Below are positions 22,660 to 35,264 of a stretch of 64,000 nucleotides of DNA, in pieces. The notes under the pieces are model-generated. The model was not told the DNA's origin and ran no database searches. It saw nothing but the letters and a program-made list of their open reading frames with translations. This stretch comes from Akebia trifoliata (Eukaryota; Streptophyta; Magnoliopsida; Ranunculales; Lardizabalaceae): positions 9,547,974 through 9,611,973 of the forward strand of contig CM030716.1 in the NCBI GenBank assembly GCA_017979445.1. Direction: 5' to 3'. Position numbers and translations under genes: made by a program. Numbering within the stretch: the stretch's first letter is position 1; every line of letters starts with the position of its first letter.

Positions 22660-24030
22660 AGTGTAGGGTCAATTTAATATAGAGTCAGCCTAACTCGACT
22701 AAGTAAGATTTCAAATCTTGCTAAGGGTCCCTAGGCCCATATGGATTTGATCCAAGATTTTGAAAATAGACGATTATTAAACTCTCAAAATTAAAATTCA
22801 ACTGTGAAAAATAATTTTTAAAGAATTTTTCAATGGTTCTTCAAATTTTGTCCTCTACATCACTATGGCATTGGATCTTTTTTTTGGATGCCTTAAAGTG
22901 ATGTGGTCAAGAAACCTTCCTTCCTAACTTAAGTAAGAAAAGTGTTTTTCTCTGATATAATGGAAGTACACATTTTTGTAATATAAAAAAAAATAATTAA
23001 TATTAATTCTTGTTGACTCCAAGATTTCAACAAACACAAAAGAAAAGAGGATTGCAACAATATTTACCCAAGATTTATTAATCACAACTGGATAATATAT
23101 ATCAACTTATATCCATATGGATCTTATTATTTCTAAATCAACCTTATGAAAATTAGGGAAGGCAAATGTACTATGCACCTATTGCTAGAGTACAGACTCC
23201 TTGTCAAAATCATGCGCTATTGTTATTGCATATTTTTTTAGTTTAGAGAAATTTATAAGGTAAAATTATCGTTTTATTTTATATTATTATAGATTAATTA
23301 TTTTGATTATATTAATAGATCTTGCTAAGGATATTTTTCCATTTAAAAAAATATATATTTATTGTGAATTTCAGAGAAAAATATTCACCCTTCTCTCTTT
23401 ATAATAGAAAAAATAAAAAATAAAAAAATCAATCTGGATTTGTATCGACAACACGTATTCTTTTCTCATTATAATGATAAAGATAACTGGATTTAGGATC
23501 CATCTTTACGACTAACGCGGGAAAGACGAATATTAATCCACTTGAATTAGTTAATATTTTTAAAATTATTAATAATCTTACATCTTTATTATTGCAATGA
23601 GGGAAGGAAGAGTAGTTAGTATTGACGCAAATCCACATTAGTAAATTAAATACTTTTAAAATTACATTAGTTAATATTTTGTAATCTTTAAAAATAATAT
23701 CTTAAATTAAAAAAATTCCAATTATATAAATATAGATTTTTGTAATTCCTGCGCAAATGCATGCCACCTATTAGTTATAGGTTAATGGATTCCGTTGCTG
23801 GTGCATTGGTATCAAAATAAGAATTGATCCATTATGTTATTGGTCCATTGGCTTCTTCATACTAGAGATATCAATGGATTTGATGAATCTGATCCATTTC
23901 AGTCTGATATCTTCGAATATGGATCGAGTATTTGGGTTTCAAAAAGAATTCGAGACAAATTTGTAACCTTCCATAAAGGTTAGCGGGTTCAAAGAATATG
24001 GCTCATCGAACAAAATTGAGATCAGGAGTC
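22660..24030. other. No gene seen
   Basis: AT-rich spacer. A 69-codon minus-strand frame at 23429-23638 has no recognisable motif. Confidence 0.5.
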
Positions 24031-24032
24031 TT

Positions 24033-24254
24033 GTAGCTACACAACTCCCTGGAGTACAAGATCTGGCATAATCCCAGCTCATCACAAATAATTTCATCAA
24101 GTATTTCATTGGATCCAAAGTCTAATACTGCTTCTTCAACATCAATGACTCATAATCCGGTTTTAATTTGATTTGATCCTTATGAATAAAATTGCCTTAG
24201 CTCGTCTCTAATAACAAAACAAGTAGGGGAAATATAATATTGATTCATCCAACA
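24033..24254 (+). promoter_or_regulatory. Former promoter of broken lectin unit 2
   Basis: It aligns with 15875-16147 from 'aactccctggagtacaag' through 'aacaagtagggga' to the start codon context. The TATA box of unit 1 has decayed to 'tgaataaaa'. Confidence 0.6.
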
Positions 24255-26112
24255 ATGTCTTCTTCTTCTTCTTCACCTTCCCTTTCACTCGCATTTTCCT
24301 CTCCCTATTCATCCTTTCCTCTGTTGCTCAAGCCATTGTTCCTCCTTCCAAGATATTCAGATTCATCAGCCAAGGTGAATTCGGGGACTATATCGTTGAG
24401 TATGCCGAAACTATCGATTGTGTCTTAGAAATTTACACCTTTCTCTTCACTCTTTTCTTCTATAAAACAAACCCTTGTTACTTCTATGATGTAAGATTAG
24501 AGAAAATAAACAAAAATTGATGTGAAATAAAATAACAAAATAAATTATAAATACTGAAAATACTATGTTAAGGTTGAAATAAGCGAGGCGTGTATTGGAC
24601 ACAATAGGCTTAATACAGATTTCACCCCTGTGATGTATTAATAGTCTTTGGACGTCTGTCTCCCAAGATACAATGCTCCACACGTGTACAAGGTAGCACT
24701 CCTAATGTACACGTGCAATTGAACTTTTACTATGAATTGTACTCTCAATGACACATAAAAAAAATCTTAAAAATAGAAGGACACTCTGCAAATAAGAACT
24801 TAAAAATTGAATTAATGCAAAAAAGGGAACAAATAAGAATTTATAGAATCAGAAGTGTTTTTGTTGATAATCACCAAGACTGTTGAAAAGTGCATTTGGG
24901 TTTTATGACTTTTCGAACAGACACACATGTCAGTTGAGTTGTGACATCATTTGTGTCTCTTAGAATAAATACAAGTTGATTACACTTGAGTCTCTTAGAA
25001 CAATCACGAGTTGTAGTTCATTGAGTTCAACTCGGTCCAACAAAGTTTTAGCAAAATTGGGCGGGCACTCACGTGAGGTGTAAATCCAAAGATTTGCATC
25101 CCCTGCGTGCATATCGCAAACGTACAGACACACTAAGATTTTTCAGACCAATGGATTTAAATCCCTTTTAGAACCCATGGGCCCTCACGTACGCATGGGC
25201 TTGACCCATATCTTTCTCACATTTACTACATGTGAGAGTTTCTATGTAAGAGTTACATTTTTTAATTATTTCTATCTGATCGGGGCTAAAATTTTACACC
25301 ACAACTTACAAGTAAACCACTTAACTCTTACTTTGACTTTTTTTACTTTAACTTTAACTTTTACTTCCACTTCTATTAAAATATTAGGATAAATCCCACA
25401 TTAATCAACAATCCCCACATGAATGGAGAAATTCGAAACTAGATAAAGAATATGATAAAACATTCTAAAAAACACAAAGAATACAATAGAAAATGTATTG
25501 CATTTGGAGAAGTAGCTTGTAATTTTGAATTTTCCTTAGTGAGAGTCTATCAGATATACTAGCCTAAGTAGTGAACATAAGTTTTGGACTATTCAGTTTT
25601 TCATGTGAATCAAGACAATAAACTTCACATATTTCCTTTCCAATCACCGTAAGTTCTTATAGTTGTATTCATTTTGACCATAAATAACCCTAGATTTATG
25701 AGTGCTCTAGAAAATCTAGCCTTTTAAAATTTTTATAGAATCGACCCAGTTCTATATTGATATAGGTGATATCATATTAAGAGTATCCTATTATACCCCA
25801 CTTGTATCTTAAAAGTAAGAATTCCCCGAATCCCTTACTTTATTATGCATTCGAAGAGTTTAGGCTCTTGGGGACTCATTTGGTTTTCAATAGTGCCCCT
25901 TAGACCAATGAAACCTATGCTTGCAAGTTAAAGTATGATCTCTTCGAGAACTCTAGTAGTCTTAAGTCTCTGATCTTGGTTAGACCCAAATACAATAGCA
26001 TATTATCGATGCTTCGATTGGGTACATATAGTAATCAAAAGATCTATACTTACTACAACAAGGTTGATTGGGGTTTATGGGAGGTAACATATATCTTGTT
26101 TGATAGATGAAG
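24255..26112 (+). pseudogene. Broken EP1-like lectin, unit 2
   Basis: The 5' part (24255-24478) encodes the signal peptide and first ~80 residues but is frameshifted after the signal peptide start. Homology then stops. It resumes at about 25804 with the codons for YLKSKNSPNPL and continues to LFDR, where a stop ends it near 26110. Codons 80-211 of the parent are gone and 1.3 kb of unrelated DNA lies between. The Cys-rich and PAN parts are missing. Closest relative is unit 1 by promoter. It cannot make an EP1 protein. Confidence 0.9.
24479..25803. other. Foreign segment interrupting lectin unit 2
   Basis: 1.3 kb with no coding homology. No LTRs or terminal inverted repeats were recognised. 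Part of it (25080-25230) weakly resembles the dispersed repeat at 18105 and 59190. Confidence 0.6.
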
Positions 26113-28310
26113 ACATGTGAGGTTCAATGGGTGTTGACCTCATCTACTTAGGTTTAGGAGTTGTCACCATTCAAAAAGTTTAAAGTGTGAATCGACATCA
26201 TAAATTTTTTTTGGAAATCTATATTTTTTTTTTCCAATAAATTCATGATTCAAATTGATCTAACCTTAAAGGTTAAGGGGAAATAGGTTTGTTTGCGAGA
26301 CAAAGAAGGTGCTAGGCACCTTATCTCACCTAACAAGTTGGTGGTAACCAAGTATTGGTCAAATATAAAGTAAAAACTATTTTTTTATATAGTTTTTTAG
26401 AGTTATAAATCTAATTGGTATGTATAAATGCATGTGCCTAAACTTGCATGTGGGTGCAATGAACAAGGTAAAAAAAATGTTCCACTTGCTGGATTTTTTT
26501 GTTTGCTTTGAGTTTGAGTACAAATCTAAATAGATTTCACTCTAGGATTGAAGCACTTTGTAAAATGGAATTGTACTCGCATAAAAGTTTTTTTTGTTGT
26601 TGGTGAAGCTTCCAGAATACATCCATGAGTTAGATGACTCACCTAAAACTTTCACTTATGCATGAATGAGTATGTGCAAGAGCATTTGAGATATGCCTTA
26701 AGGCACTGTTTTTTGTTGGCTTAGGCTACTAAGTGCAAATCTAGGGAGATTTACCTTCTATAACTTATAGTCATTTTAGAATTAAAGAAAGAGGGTGGTG
26801 TGTGCAAGGCTATATGCATGCAATGTTCCACATAAAACTTAGAAGAGGGAAGATCACCTCACATTGTGAAGGACTACTCTCTTTCTCCTTAAGCTATTAA
26901 AAGAACATTTCATTACTTGCTAGGAATTAAAAGTATTTGAAAGTAAATAAATGAAGATAATTTCTATTTAAATTTACTATTCCCAAGGGAATTTATTAGA
27001 GACTTATAAAAGGGAAAATTACCTCATAAGTAAGGGATTACTCTTTTCCTCCTTAAGTCATTGAAAATAAAAAATAAAATTACACTACATTGCTTTGGAA
27101 TTTAAAGTGCTTGAAAATAAAGAAAGGGAAAGATAGAAATGAGATTTAAGGGATGTAACTAATGAAAAATAAATTTAAAGACTTTCTCCCCACCTTGGTC
27201 TACCTTCTTTCTTCTTCCTTCTTCGTCTTTTTGTTCTAGGCCTTATAAGAGTATGAGTAGATCCTTAGAAATAATTTTGGGATGGTATAGGGAGGCAAGA
27301 AGAGAATTGGGTAGAACTTTGGAATGCTAGACTTCTCTTCTCATTTATCTTGAAATGATCCTTTATTTATAGGCTCTTGGGAGACCCTTAGGGACATAAG
27401 TGTCAAAGTTCCATAAGTTCAAAATATTCTCAAGAAAATCTCAATAAATGACCTTGATTGCTATTAATTAAATTGTCTTTAATAGTCTTTGCATCTCTTT
27501 GAGCCTTACCAATTATGATGATCAAATAATAGATGTGTCAAATACTTAAGATTCAAAAGAATTCTATATGAGGGGTAAAAGTGTCAAGACCCTTTGAAAA
27601 TGGTCAACATTTATTGAAAATAAAAGTAATGGCGTGTAGTAAATACAAGAGAGTATGGGCTTCGTTGTCAACTGCATTGAATCCTAACAACTTGAGGGTC
27701 AAAGAGTAAATGTTCTTGAGGTTCTAAAGAATTCTTCTTGAGGGGAAAAAGGGTCATGACCCTTTGAACGTGGTTAATTTGCAAAGAATTGTATAGAAAT
27801 GATTGTGAATTAGGAACAAGAGTGGTAGGCTTAAAGGTCAATTACTTTAATAGAGTCGCAACAAATTATGGGTTAGAAGGTAATTGTCACTTTGTGGGGA
27901 TCAAGGGTCAAGATTGGGAGAACTAAAAATTTACTAGAATGATAAGGAGGGAAAATTAGGCTAAGCTTAATGCACGGGCAAAGTTGGAAAATGCCTGTAT
28001 TTTTTTGAGGAAAAAATAATTAAGAAAGGGTTTAAGAGGTAATTTCATTAAGTAAAACTAGAGCACTCAAGTGCATTCATTCCAAGCAAAATTGCCTAAC
28101 CGACTAGACCTTTATTGAGTGAAGGCCAGTGCAATTTACAATAGTTAGCCTCTTTCAGGCAGTAATTTAGATTTTCAACTTCATGATTTTTCCAACAAAA
28201 GAACCACAAATTTCTCTAGTCAATTTACTTCAAAAAAGTGGCACTCCAAGTTAATTCGTTGGAAGTTTACCCTCTTCAAACTTAAGAACATCGTTGACAA
28301 TTTTTAATTT
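26113..28310. repeat. Non-coding stretch with a local duplication
   Basis: About 26848-26962 and 27011-27131 are diverged direct repeats sharing 'accTCAyAnnGnnAAGGrnTACTCT' and 'ctccttaag.cattgaaa'. A TATA-like 'ctttatttataggc' lies near 27361. It may be part of an LTR, but no partner was found. Confidence 0.4.
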
Positions 28311-28316
28311 GACTCC

Positions 28317-28570
28317 TTATCCTCTATAAATGATTTTATCGACTGGAGGGATTTTGTTTTTGAAGATTTGGTGAAGATCATCAACAAAGAGGAGATGTGA
28401 GGGACAAAGCATTCTCTGAGAGACAACAAATCTTTTTGTTAAATCAGAATTCATGATATTGTTCAGACCTCTACTCAAAACTTGTTTTATAAGGATAAAT
28501 AAGATCAGACTTATCGATTTCCCAGGCCTTCTTGTAGAACAGTCCCGAGCAATTATCAAGCTCAACTGTT
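28317..28570 (-). pseudogene. LINE reverse transcriptase remnant
   Basis: The minus strand encodes ISLILFILIKQVLSRGLN followed by CPSHLLFVDD. This matches the non-LTR RT blocks 'PLSPLLFIL..EVLSRGL' and 'SHLLFADD'. The catalytic Y/F-A-D-D box reads FVDD. Only this ~85-residue piece is clear. Confidence 0.7.
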
Positions 28571-28667
28571 CCTTCTCCCATTAATTAATCTAATCACTTT
28601 CTACACTTCCAACTCATCAAGTCATTTTGTATTGGTCTATTAGAGAAGATCAAGATCAGGACATAAT

Positions 28668-28894
28668 TGTTTTAAAACTTGGTTTCGCGTCTCCTCTCGT
28701 CCATGCCTGATATCGAGTCGTCTTAGACAATTTTTTCGATACGTTTGAGATGTCTCGTCCAAATTTTAAAAAAAATAAACGTGAGGTATTAAATCTCATT
28801 CTAAAAATTGACTTGTGTGTCCATCTCATTCATGCTTGATACCGAGACGACTCGGACAATATGTCTCGGTTTGGGACGAGTTTTAAAACCATGA
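28668..28894 (-). repeat. Dispersed MITE-like repeat, copy B
   Basis: Inverted relative of 19121-19350; it shares 'gggacgagttttaaaaccat' and internal 'gagtcgtctta'. Confidence 0.65.
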
Positions 28895-28899
28895 CATAT

Positions 28900-30150
28900 A
28901 GGCTTATTTTGTTTTCAAAACTAACTAAGTGACTCAAAGGTGAATATGAAATGACCTAAATGCCCTTTTCTTTGGAGGAAAATTTGACTATAGCTGCCAA
29001 CTGGTTTTCCTCTACATGATGCACCTGGGAGCCTAGTATGGTTCCTAAAAGTAGTCAAGAAAAGGGTAAACAATCATAACAACAAAAAATTTAGAAATTT
29101 ACCATCATCACATTTCAAAAATAATGTTCAAATCCGCAATTTTACATACTTAGGATTAAAAAATGTTTCAAACCAATAAATTTTTCTCCTAGAACATGAT
29201 TTTCTCTTATAGACACGTGAAAAAAATAACTTAAGTGCTCTCTACTTTAACCACAAAAACTCTTGATTTTCTTCCTCAACTCAATCATCTTCAACTGTAC
29301 CACCTCTATGGTAAATTTTCTTAATTTATTGAACCTCTTCTTTTTATTCATTTGTTTTCAACAAAGAAAAACTCTTGGATTTCAACCTCGTCTTCAATCC
29401 AATATTTATTAAACTCTATCTTCAATCCATCATTTACAACCTCATCTTCAACCATTGAAAACCCTTGACTTTCCTTCCCATAATCATTCATCTTCTAGCT
29501 CTATAACCACTATGTTAAATTATTTTAATCTATTAAATCTCATCTTCAATCCAATGTTTTAAAGAGGACTACTACATTTTGTAATTTAAAATTTTAATAG
29601 GAGTGGATTTTTATAACTTAAATAATTAATGTGAATTAATGGTAAATCATTCTTAACTCATTATAATAGTAAAAATATATAGGGAAATTTAGTCTTAACC
29701 CTTATAAAACTGACAAAATTAGTGATAGTCCTTGCAAAATGTAAGATGAGGTCTACCCCCTTGACTTTCATTGAGTTAATCAAACCATTAAATAAAACAA
29801 TGTTCTATAAAAAAAGAGAGTGAAATTATTGTAATACCCTCATTTAATTAGTACAATCTCACAGAAACGTGTAATCTCAACTCGACTTCTTTCCCAAAAG
29901 TCTAGATCCAGCATAGTGTCTACGTTGGGCTCCTGAATCAACTATGCATGCAATCCCATGTGTTTTAAATCAAAACAAAATGTACCACGTAGACAACATT
30001 TGTTACGATAGGAAAATAACATTGTAAGAATGAGAACCAATCCAATAATATCCCTAGTAATGCTTAATTATTACCTACCTTAATGCTAAGTGCACGCACA
30101 TCATCCTATACATCCCACCCAAAATATGCTTTAGGTTGGTGCAGTGAGCA
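28900..30150. other. No gene seen
   Basis: AT-rich spacer upstream of unit 3. Confidence 0.5.
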
Positions 30151-30159
30151 GCAATGATG

Positions 30160-30618
30160 GGTGCAAATAGCTTGAACCTAAAGGATAAGGTAAAAAACAG
30201 GTTGACGGATATCCATTTTGTTGGGTTAAGAGCCACAACTTGCCAACATGTGCGTTTGCACGTGGATGGCATGTCTCTATTATTTACACAACTCCGAAAG
30301 AGTACAGGATTCCACCAACCAGGAACAATTCTAGTTTATCAAAAAGGTAATGGGAGGCACGTGGGTTATTAAAAACATATAAGTATTATTATTGTATAAA
30401 GTATTGGGCCATCTAATATAATGCGAGGACATCTTTAAAATCTAAAATTGTACTTAATATAAGATCCTCACTAGTGTGCTGATCCTTTACTTATTATTAC
30501 AGGCCATCGATATAGACCCAATTATCCTGTTTCCCACTATAATGCCTGACCATTATCCTTTATAAACCACAGACTTGTAAGGGCCGGGAGATAACATAGA
30601 ACCATAAGCCATCCAACA
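30160..30618 (+). promoter_or_regulatory. Upstream region and promoter of lectin unit 3
   Basis: A TATAAAC box lies at 30561-30567, 52 bp before the start codon. The 'ggatatccattttgttg' and 'aacttgccaacatgtgc' blocks at 30208-30255 recur at 46416-46462. The proximal 'tgatccttta...gggagataacayaga' text recurs upstream of broken unit 5. Confidence 0.7.
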
Positions 30619-31917
30619 ATGTCACTTTTACCAACATTTTTCTCCATCTTCCTCCTCCTCCTTGTTTACTCTGTTGCTCAAGCTAGTGTTGCTCCTCACA
30701 ATACATTCAAATACATCAATCAAGGTGAATTCGGAGATTACATCGTAGAGTACAATGGAAATTATCGTCTCACGGATATTTTTACCTTTCCCTACACTCT
30801 TTGCTTCTATAACACTACTCCCGATGCCTTCATCCTCGCATTACGTATGGGCACTAGGCATACTGAATCAATAATGCGGTGGGCTTGGGAGGCTAACCGT
30901 GGAAGACCTGTGCGCGAGAATGCCACTCTAACATTTGGTAGAGATGGTAATCTAGTCCTAGCTGATGCTGATGGTCGGGTTGCTTGGCAGACCCGTACTG
31001 CCAACAGGGGTGTTGATCGCCTTGAACTTCTTCCAACTGGCAATTTGGTCCTTCTCGATAGTAAAGGACGATTCGTGTGGCAGAGTTTTGACTACCCAAC
31101 TGACACAATTTTGGTGGGTCAGGTATTACGTCCTGAGGTTCCTACCAGACTTATTAGTCGTGTATCTGATATGGATGGCTCAGATGGACCTTACACATTT
31201 GTTATAGAGCAGAAACGATTAGCGATGTACCTTAAAAGTAAGAATTCCCCAAATCCCTTACTTTATTATGCATCAGAAGAGTTTAGGCTCCCTGGGACGC
31301 ATGTGATTTTCAGTTGTGCCTCGAGGACCGATGAAAACTATTCTTACTTATTAACGTTTGATTTCTACGAGAACTCCACTCGTGTCGGTTCTCAGATTTT
31401 GGGCTGGACCAAATTTAATAGCACATTATCATTTCTTCGATTGGGATTAGATGGTAATCTGAAGATATATACTTACTATGAAAAAGTTGATTCGAATGCT
31501 TGGGAGATAACATACATCCTGTTTGATAGAGATGGGAGTATAAGTGAGTGCAAGTTGCCTAAGAGATGTGGATCATTGGGAGTTTGTGAGAATGATCAGT
31601 GTGTTGCTTGCCCAAAGCCACAAGGCTTGATGGGGTGGAGCAACACTTGTGAGCCTCCTAAGCTTCCTTCATGCAAGGATGGGACCAATGTAGATTACTA
31701 CAAAGTTGTGGGTGTTGAACACTTCATGAACGACTACACAGAGGGAGATGGGCCCATGAAGTTGGCTCAATGTAGGGAGAAGTGTAACAAGGATTGTGGG
31801 TGCTTAGGTTTCTTTTACAGGGAAGAGTCTTCTAAGTGCCTGCTGGCTCCTGAACTGGGCACACTGTCTAAAGTATCTAACACTTCTCACTTAGGTTATA
31901 TCAAGATTTCTAAGTAG
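30619..31917 (+). CDS. EP1-like secreted bulb-lectin/PAN glycoprotein, unit 3
   Basis: 432 aa, intronless, clearly paralogous to unit 1 along its whole length but with a shorter N-terminus. The signal peptide is residues 1-22 (cleavage after AQA). The bulb-lectin region is ~32-182 with VWQSFDYPTDTILVGQ. The Cys-rich linker is 311-352 and the PAN domain 352-430, with all six PAN cysteines kept (C352, C385, C389, C393, C395, C407). Sequons are at N65, N101, N252, N267 and N421. An extra unpaired Cys at 233 is absent from unit 1. The lectin motif lacks the sugar-contacting Tyr, as in unit 1. It is expected to be secreted to the apoplast and glycosylated, as carrot EP1 is; ligand unknown. The frame is open and free of lesions, so it is probably functional. 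Confidence 0.95.
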   Translation: MSLLPTFFSIFLLLLVYSVAQASVAPHNTFKYINQGEFGDYIVEYNGNYRLTDIFTFPYTLCFYNTTPDAFILALRMGTRHTESIMRWAWEANRGRPVRENATLTFGRDGNLVLADADGRVAWQTRTANRGVDRLELLPTGNLVLLDSKGRFVWQSFDYPTDTILVGQVLRPEVPTRLISRVSDMDGSDGPYTFVIEQKRLAMYLKSKNSPNPLLYYASEEFRLPGTHVIFSCASRTDENYSYLLTFDFYENSTRVGSQILGWTKFNSTLSFLRLGLDGNLKIYTYYEKVDSNAWEITYILFDRDGSISECKLPKRCGSLGVCENDQCVACPKPQGLMGWSNTCEPPKLPSCKDGTNVDYYKVVGVEHFMNDYTEGDGPMKLAQCREKCNKDCGCLGFFYREESSKCLLAPELGTLSKVSNTSHLGYIKISK

Positions 31918-31963
31918 ATTTTTATTCCTCTCACTTCAGTTTGTGTTTGTATCCCTACCATAA

Positions 31964-31969
31964 TAAATG
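31964..31969 (+). terminator. Polyadenylation signal of unit 3
   Basis: AATAAA 47 bp after the stop. The 3' flank to about 32260 is recognisably shared with the flank of unit 5 (52140-52350). Confidence 0.6.
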
Positions 31970-32269
31970 ATGTTTTGTATGTTATTTTAGACATTGTGTC
32001 TAAAATAGTCTATTAGATTGTTATTGGTCATCTTTTCTATTGGGTTGCTTGTTTTGGATTGTGACTTTGAGTATGGAGTGTAATCTTGGTTTGGAGAGTG
32101 GAGAGTAATATAAAATGCATAGTTGGCATACCTTCATTTTTGTTATATATTTTCACTATTGTACATTTGCACTATGAGTCAAAATGGTTGACGTATTGTA
32201 TTTGGCTGATCACCCAAAAAATTTAAGTCATTGGCTTTTGATAGATTAAAAATAAAATATTTCTTTTTT

Positions 32270-32905
32270 TGCTAAGCAAGCAAGGGCATATATTGATGTA
32301 TAAGAAAATTGAACATAATAGCGGGAGAACTCTTATTAACAGCTTACAGACGAAAATCTATTGAAGGCTCAAAGAAAAAATTTAATTCTTGAAAAATAGA
32401 ATAGAATCCTTTAATATCTTCAAACCTAAAAGGCAATAAAGCATTAGAATGCCTCTATTATTGTCTTGAAATTGCTCTAGATTTTGTTCCTATTGGAGGG
32501 CCCAAATATCTCTAAGACCTTCTCCTTGATCCCGTTTAACAAACTCTTTCATGCAATACGTACTCTCATTGAGACCCAACAATCTTAGATATTTCATCAT
32601 CCTGGTCATCTTCAAAGCCTTCCAAAGCATGAGAAATTGGAGTCGGATGCAACCTAATGCCCATTATGAATTGCTATAGGATTTAATTTCTAGCTCCAGA
32701 ATGGTTAGCCATTTTCTAATTCTACTTAAAGTAGTATCGAGCTAGTGGACTGTTAACTATTAAGATTTGTTTAAAATCACAATGAATGGATGCCACCAAA
32801 AGATGTGTAAGTTCTTTAAGTCATGTTGGGTATAAAGACAAAATTAGTTTTTGAGGACATAACCTTCTACATTTATAATGGATAAGAAAGACAACTTCTT
32901 TGAAA
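32270..32905. other. No gene recognised
   Basis: Short broken frames on both strands; no motif could be assigned. Confidence 0.45.
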
Positions 32906-32908
32906 GTT

Positions 32909-32982
32909 AAAAGAAAAAAAAACAAAAAAAAAAAACAAAAAAACAAAAAAAAAAACAAAAAAAACAGAAAAACAAAAAACAG
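32909..32982. repeat. A-rich (A6-12 C)n low-complexity tract
   Basis: Runs of A broken by single C or G over about 75 bp. Confidence 0.9.
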
Positions 32983-33094
32983 AACTCTATTGTGTTTAAG
33001 TTACAATTGTTATATCTGATATCCATCAAGTTTATAGTGCTTTAGGCATTAAAACTATCCTGAGCTTTTGCATGTTCGTAATAATAGTGGTGAT

Positions 33095-33300
33095 ATTTAG
33101 GAATAATAATAAGGACCACCCAATGTTTGCTATAATTGATAAGGGATTTTATATCACTCATGTCAGTCACAAGACCATCAAGGATAAGGACGTACCATGT
33201 CACTTGGCCATAAAATATCTAAAAACAAGTCAAGCTTGGTGACTATATTTTGATGGGGTTGCAAAGCAGGCATGGATTCGAGGTAGTGCTTTTAAAACAA
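33095..33300 (+). pseudogene. Ty3/gypsy RNase H remnant
   Basis: One frame, with a single stop, reads FYITHVSHKTIKDKDVPCHLA and then LYFDGVAKQ. This matches the gypsy junction 'YVTQKAIKGQALADHLA' followed by the RNase H start 'LYFDGA'. Only about 65 codons are recognisable. Confidence 0.5.
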
Positions 33301-33308
33301 CATAATGT

Positions 33309-34018
33309 TAGAATTTATATTCTAAATTGAGCCTACAAAGATCATATCATGAAGACATAAACCGTTGGATAAAGGAATGAGTCATGTGTGTTGGACACAT
33401 TTACTTGGTGATCAATTAATAAGTGATCAATGTCAATAGCGCATCCTACATGTACGTTTGATCATGTTGTACATGCGATGGGGTAATGTGGATTCATTAA
33501 TTGTGTAGAAACTCCTTTCTCTCTCGGACCATGGAAAACGTGTTTATTCACTTTACGTTTATAAACTGTAGTCCATTAAGGATCACCTTCTTTATGAAGG
33601 GTTTAAAGATGGTGCAAGACAAGGCTTATAAATAGGGTTGTGGTCTCCATCCTACCTCAACGAAGTAAACACAACCATGTCAAGGTGTTACGAAGGAAAA
33701 TGGCTAGGGCGGAAGACTATAGCTAGCTCTAATAGCGATCAAGACCATTGGAAGTTGGGAATCATGGAAACAGGTTTGCTAAATTATATTCTTCTTTTAT
33801 CGATTGTACATGAAATCTTAGAGTGTTGTATGGTACCATGGTCCCACCCTATTTGATGTTTGAAATAGACACAAAATTCGCTCAAGAAACAGAGTACAAG
33901 CAAGACCAATGCAAGGGAATTGAAGAATAGAGAATTATCAATAAGAATCAAAAGACATATCTTGACATTTGTTATCTAAAGGAATGACCATTTGCCATCT
34001 AAGAGAATGCCCAATCGT
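33309..34018 (+). other. Possible LTR-like segment, unresolved
   Basis: It starts 'tgttagaatttatattct' after the gypsy remnant and has TATAAATAG near 33628. No partner LTR was found and its end is unclear. Confidence 0.3.
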
Positions 34019-35264
34019 TGTAGCACCCCCAAATTCTATCATGAATCTCCTTGATTCTACGCTAAAATCCAAGGCACTAAAAATGATAATAGCATAAATA
34101 GATTAATATAGTGATAAAATAATAATATGACAGTAGAAATGTACATCTAATAACCAAGGATACCAAAGTGTGAAAACTAAACATCAATCACAACCTAAGA
34201 TCCACTTACAACTATACTAACTACATAATCTCTTAACAAATAATATAAACAACTAAACCCTAAAATCATCCTCAATCAGATGGGGACTGCAACCCTTAGA
34301 ATAATGAACTCCATGTATTACTTCGGAATTTGGCTCCTCAAAGACAATCTCCTCAAAAAATGTTGTCATCTGAAATAGTGAAGGATAAGGTGAGTAATAG
34401 GGGAGTTACCTATTACGAAATAAATATATCAAATGGTAAAAATCATTATAATACATTTGAAATACATGCAAGTTTTCAGTATAAACAATAATAAAATGTT
34501 CAATTATACTAGACATTTAAATAACTGCAAGTCTTGTCATAACATAAAATCTCAAAATAAAGAATAACTAGAAAGCAACAAACATTTGTAACCTTTGAAA
34601 ATTTATCAGTTTTGTTGTCAAAATAAAATATCATGTTTTAAAAGTTAATGAAAACTTTTGTAACATTATATAAACTAGTCTGAAAAAAAAATCATTTCAT
34701 CAACCCATAAATATTCCAATTTTAAATCCACATAACATTAATAATAATATTATAAACAAACAATGGTAGTATAGTTGATAAGAGCGTGAGAATCACGATT
34801 GGATACCTCCTAGTTAAGATCTGAACTATTCTAGATTTCACCTACGTGGAATTCTATAGTTAGTTTCTGATTTTGTGGTCGATCACTGCACTTCCCGTGA
34901 TTGGATAACCATTTAATCAGACTCTGTTTGGTTATTGACTATGACCATAAAGTATTGATTTTTTTCACAAAATGTCAATACATTCAACTACTCTAGATTA
35001 TTAATAATCATTGACTAACCATTGTTATCTATGCCTAACGAGCGAACATATGATTGTCGAAAACATCTCTATACTTCCACAAACTATCGTTACATTATAT
35101 AATTTACTAGTAAAGATAGAGAGGAATCTCCCAGATATCAATTGTGATGTTACACCCTTATACATCCCATACTGTATAAGAGTTTACTATCCAATTGTAT
35201 ATTCTAGGATAATATATCACTCCAGAAATGACATGATAGACTATCCCTACAAGCATTCAAAGAT

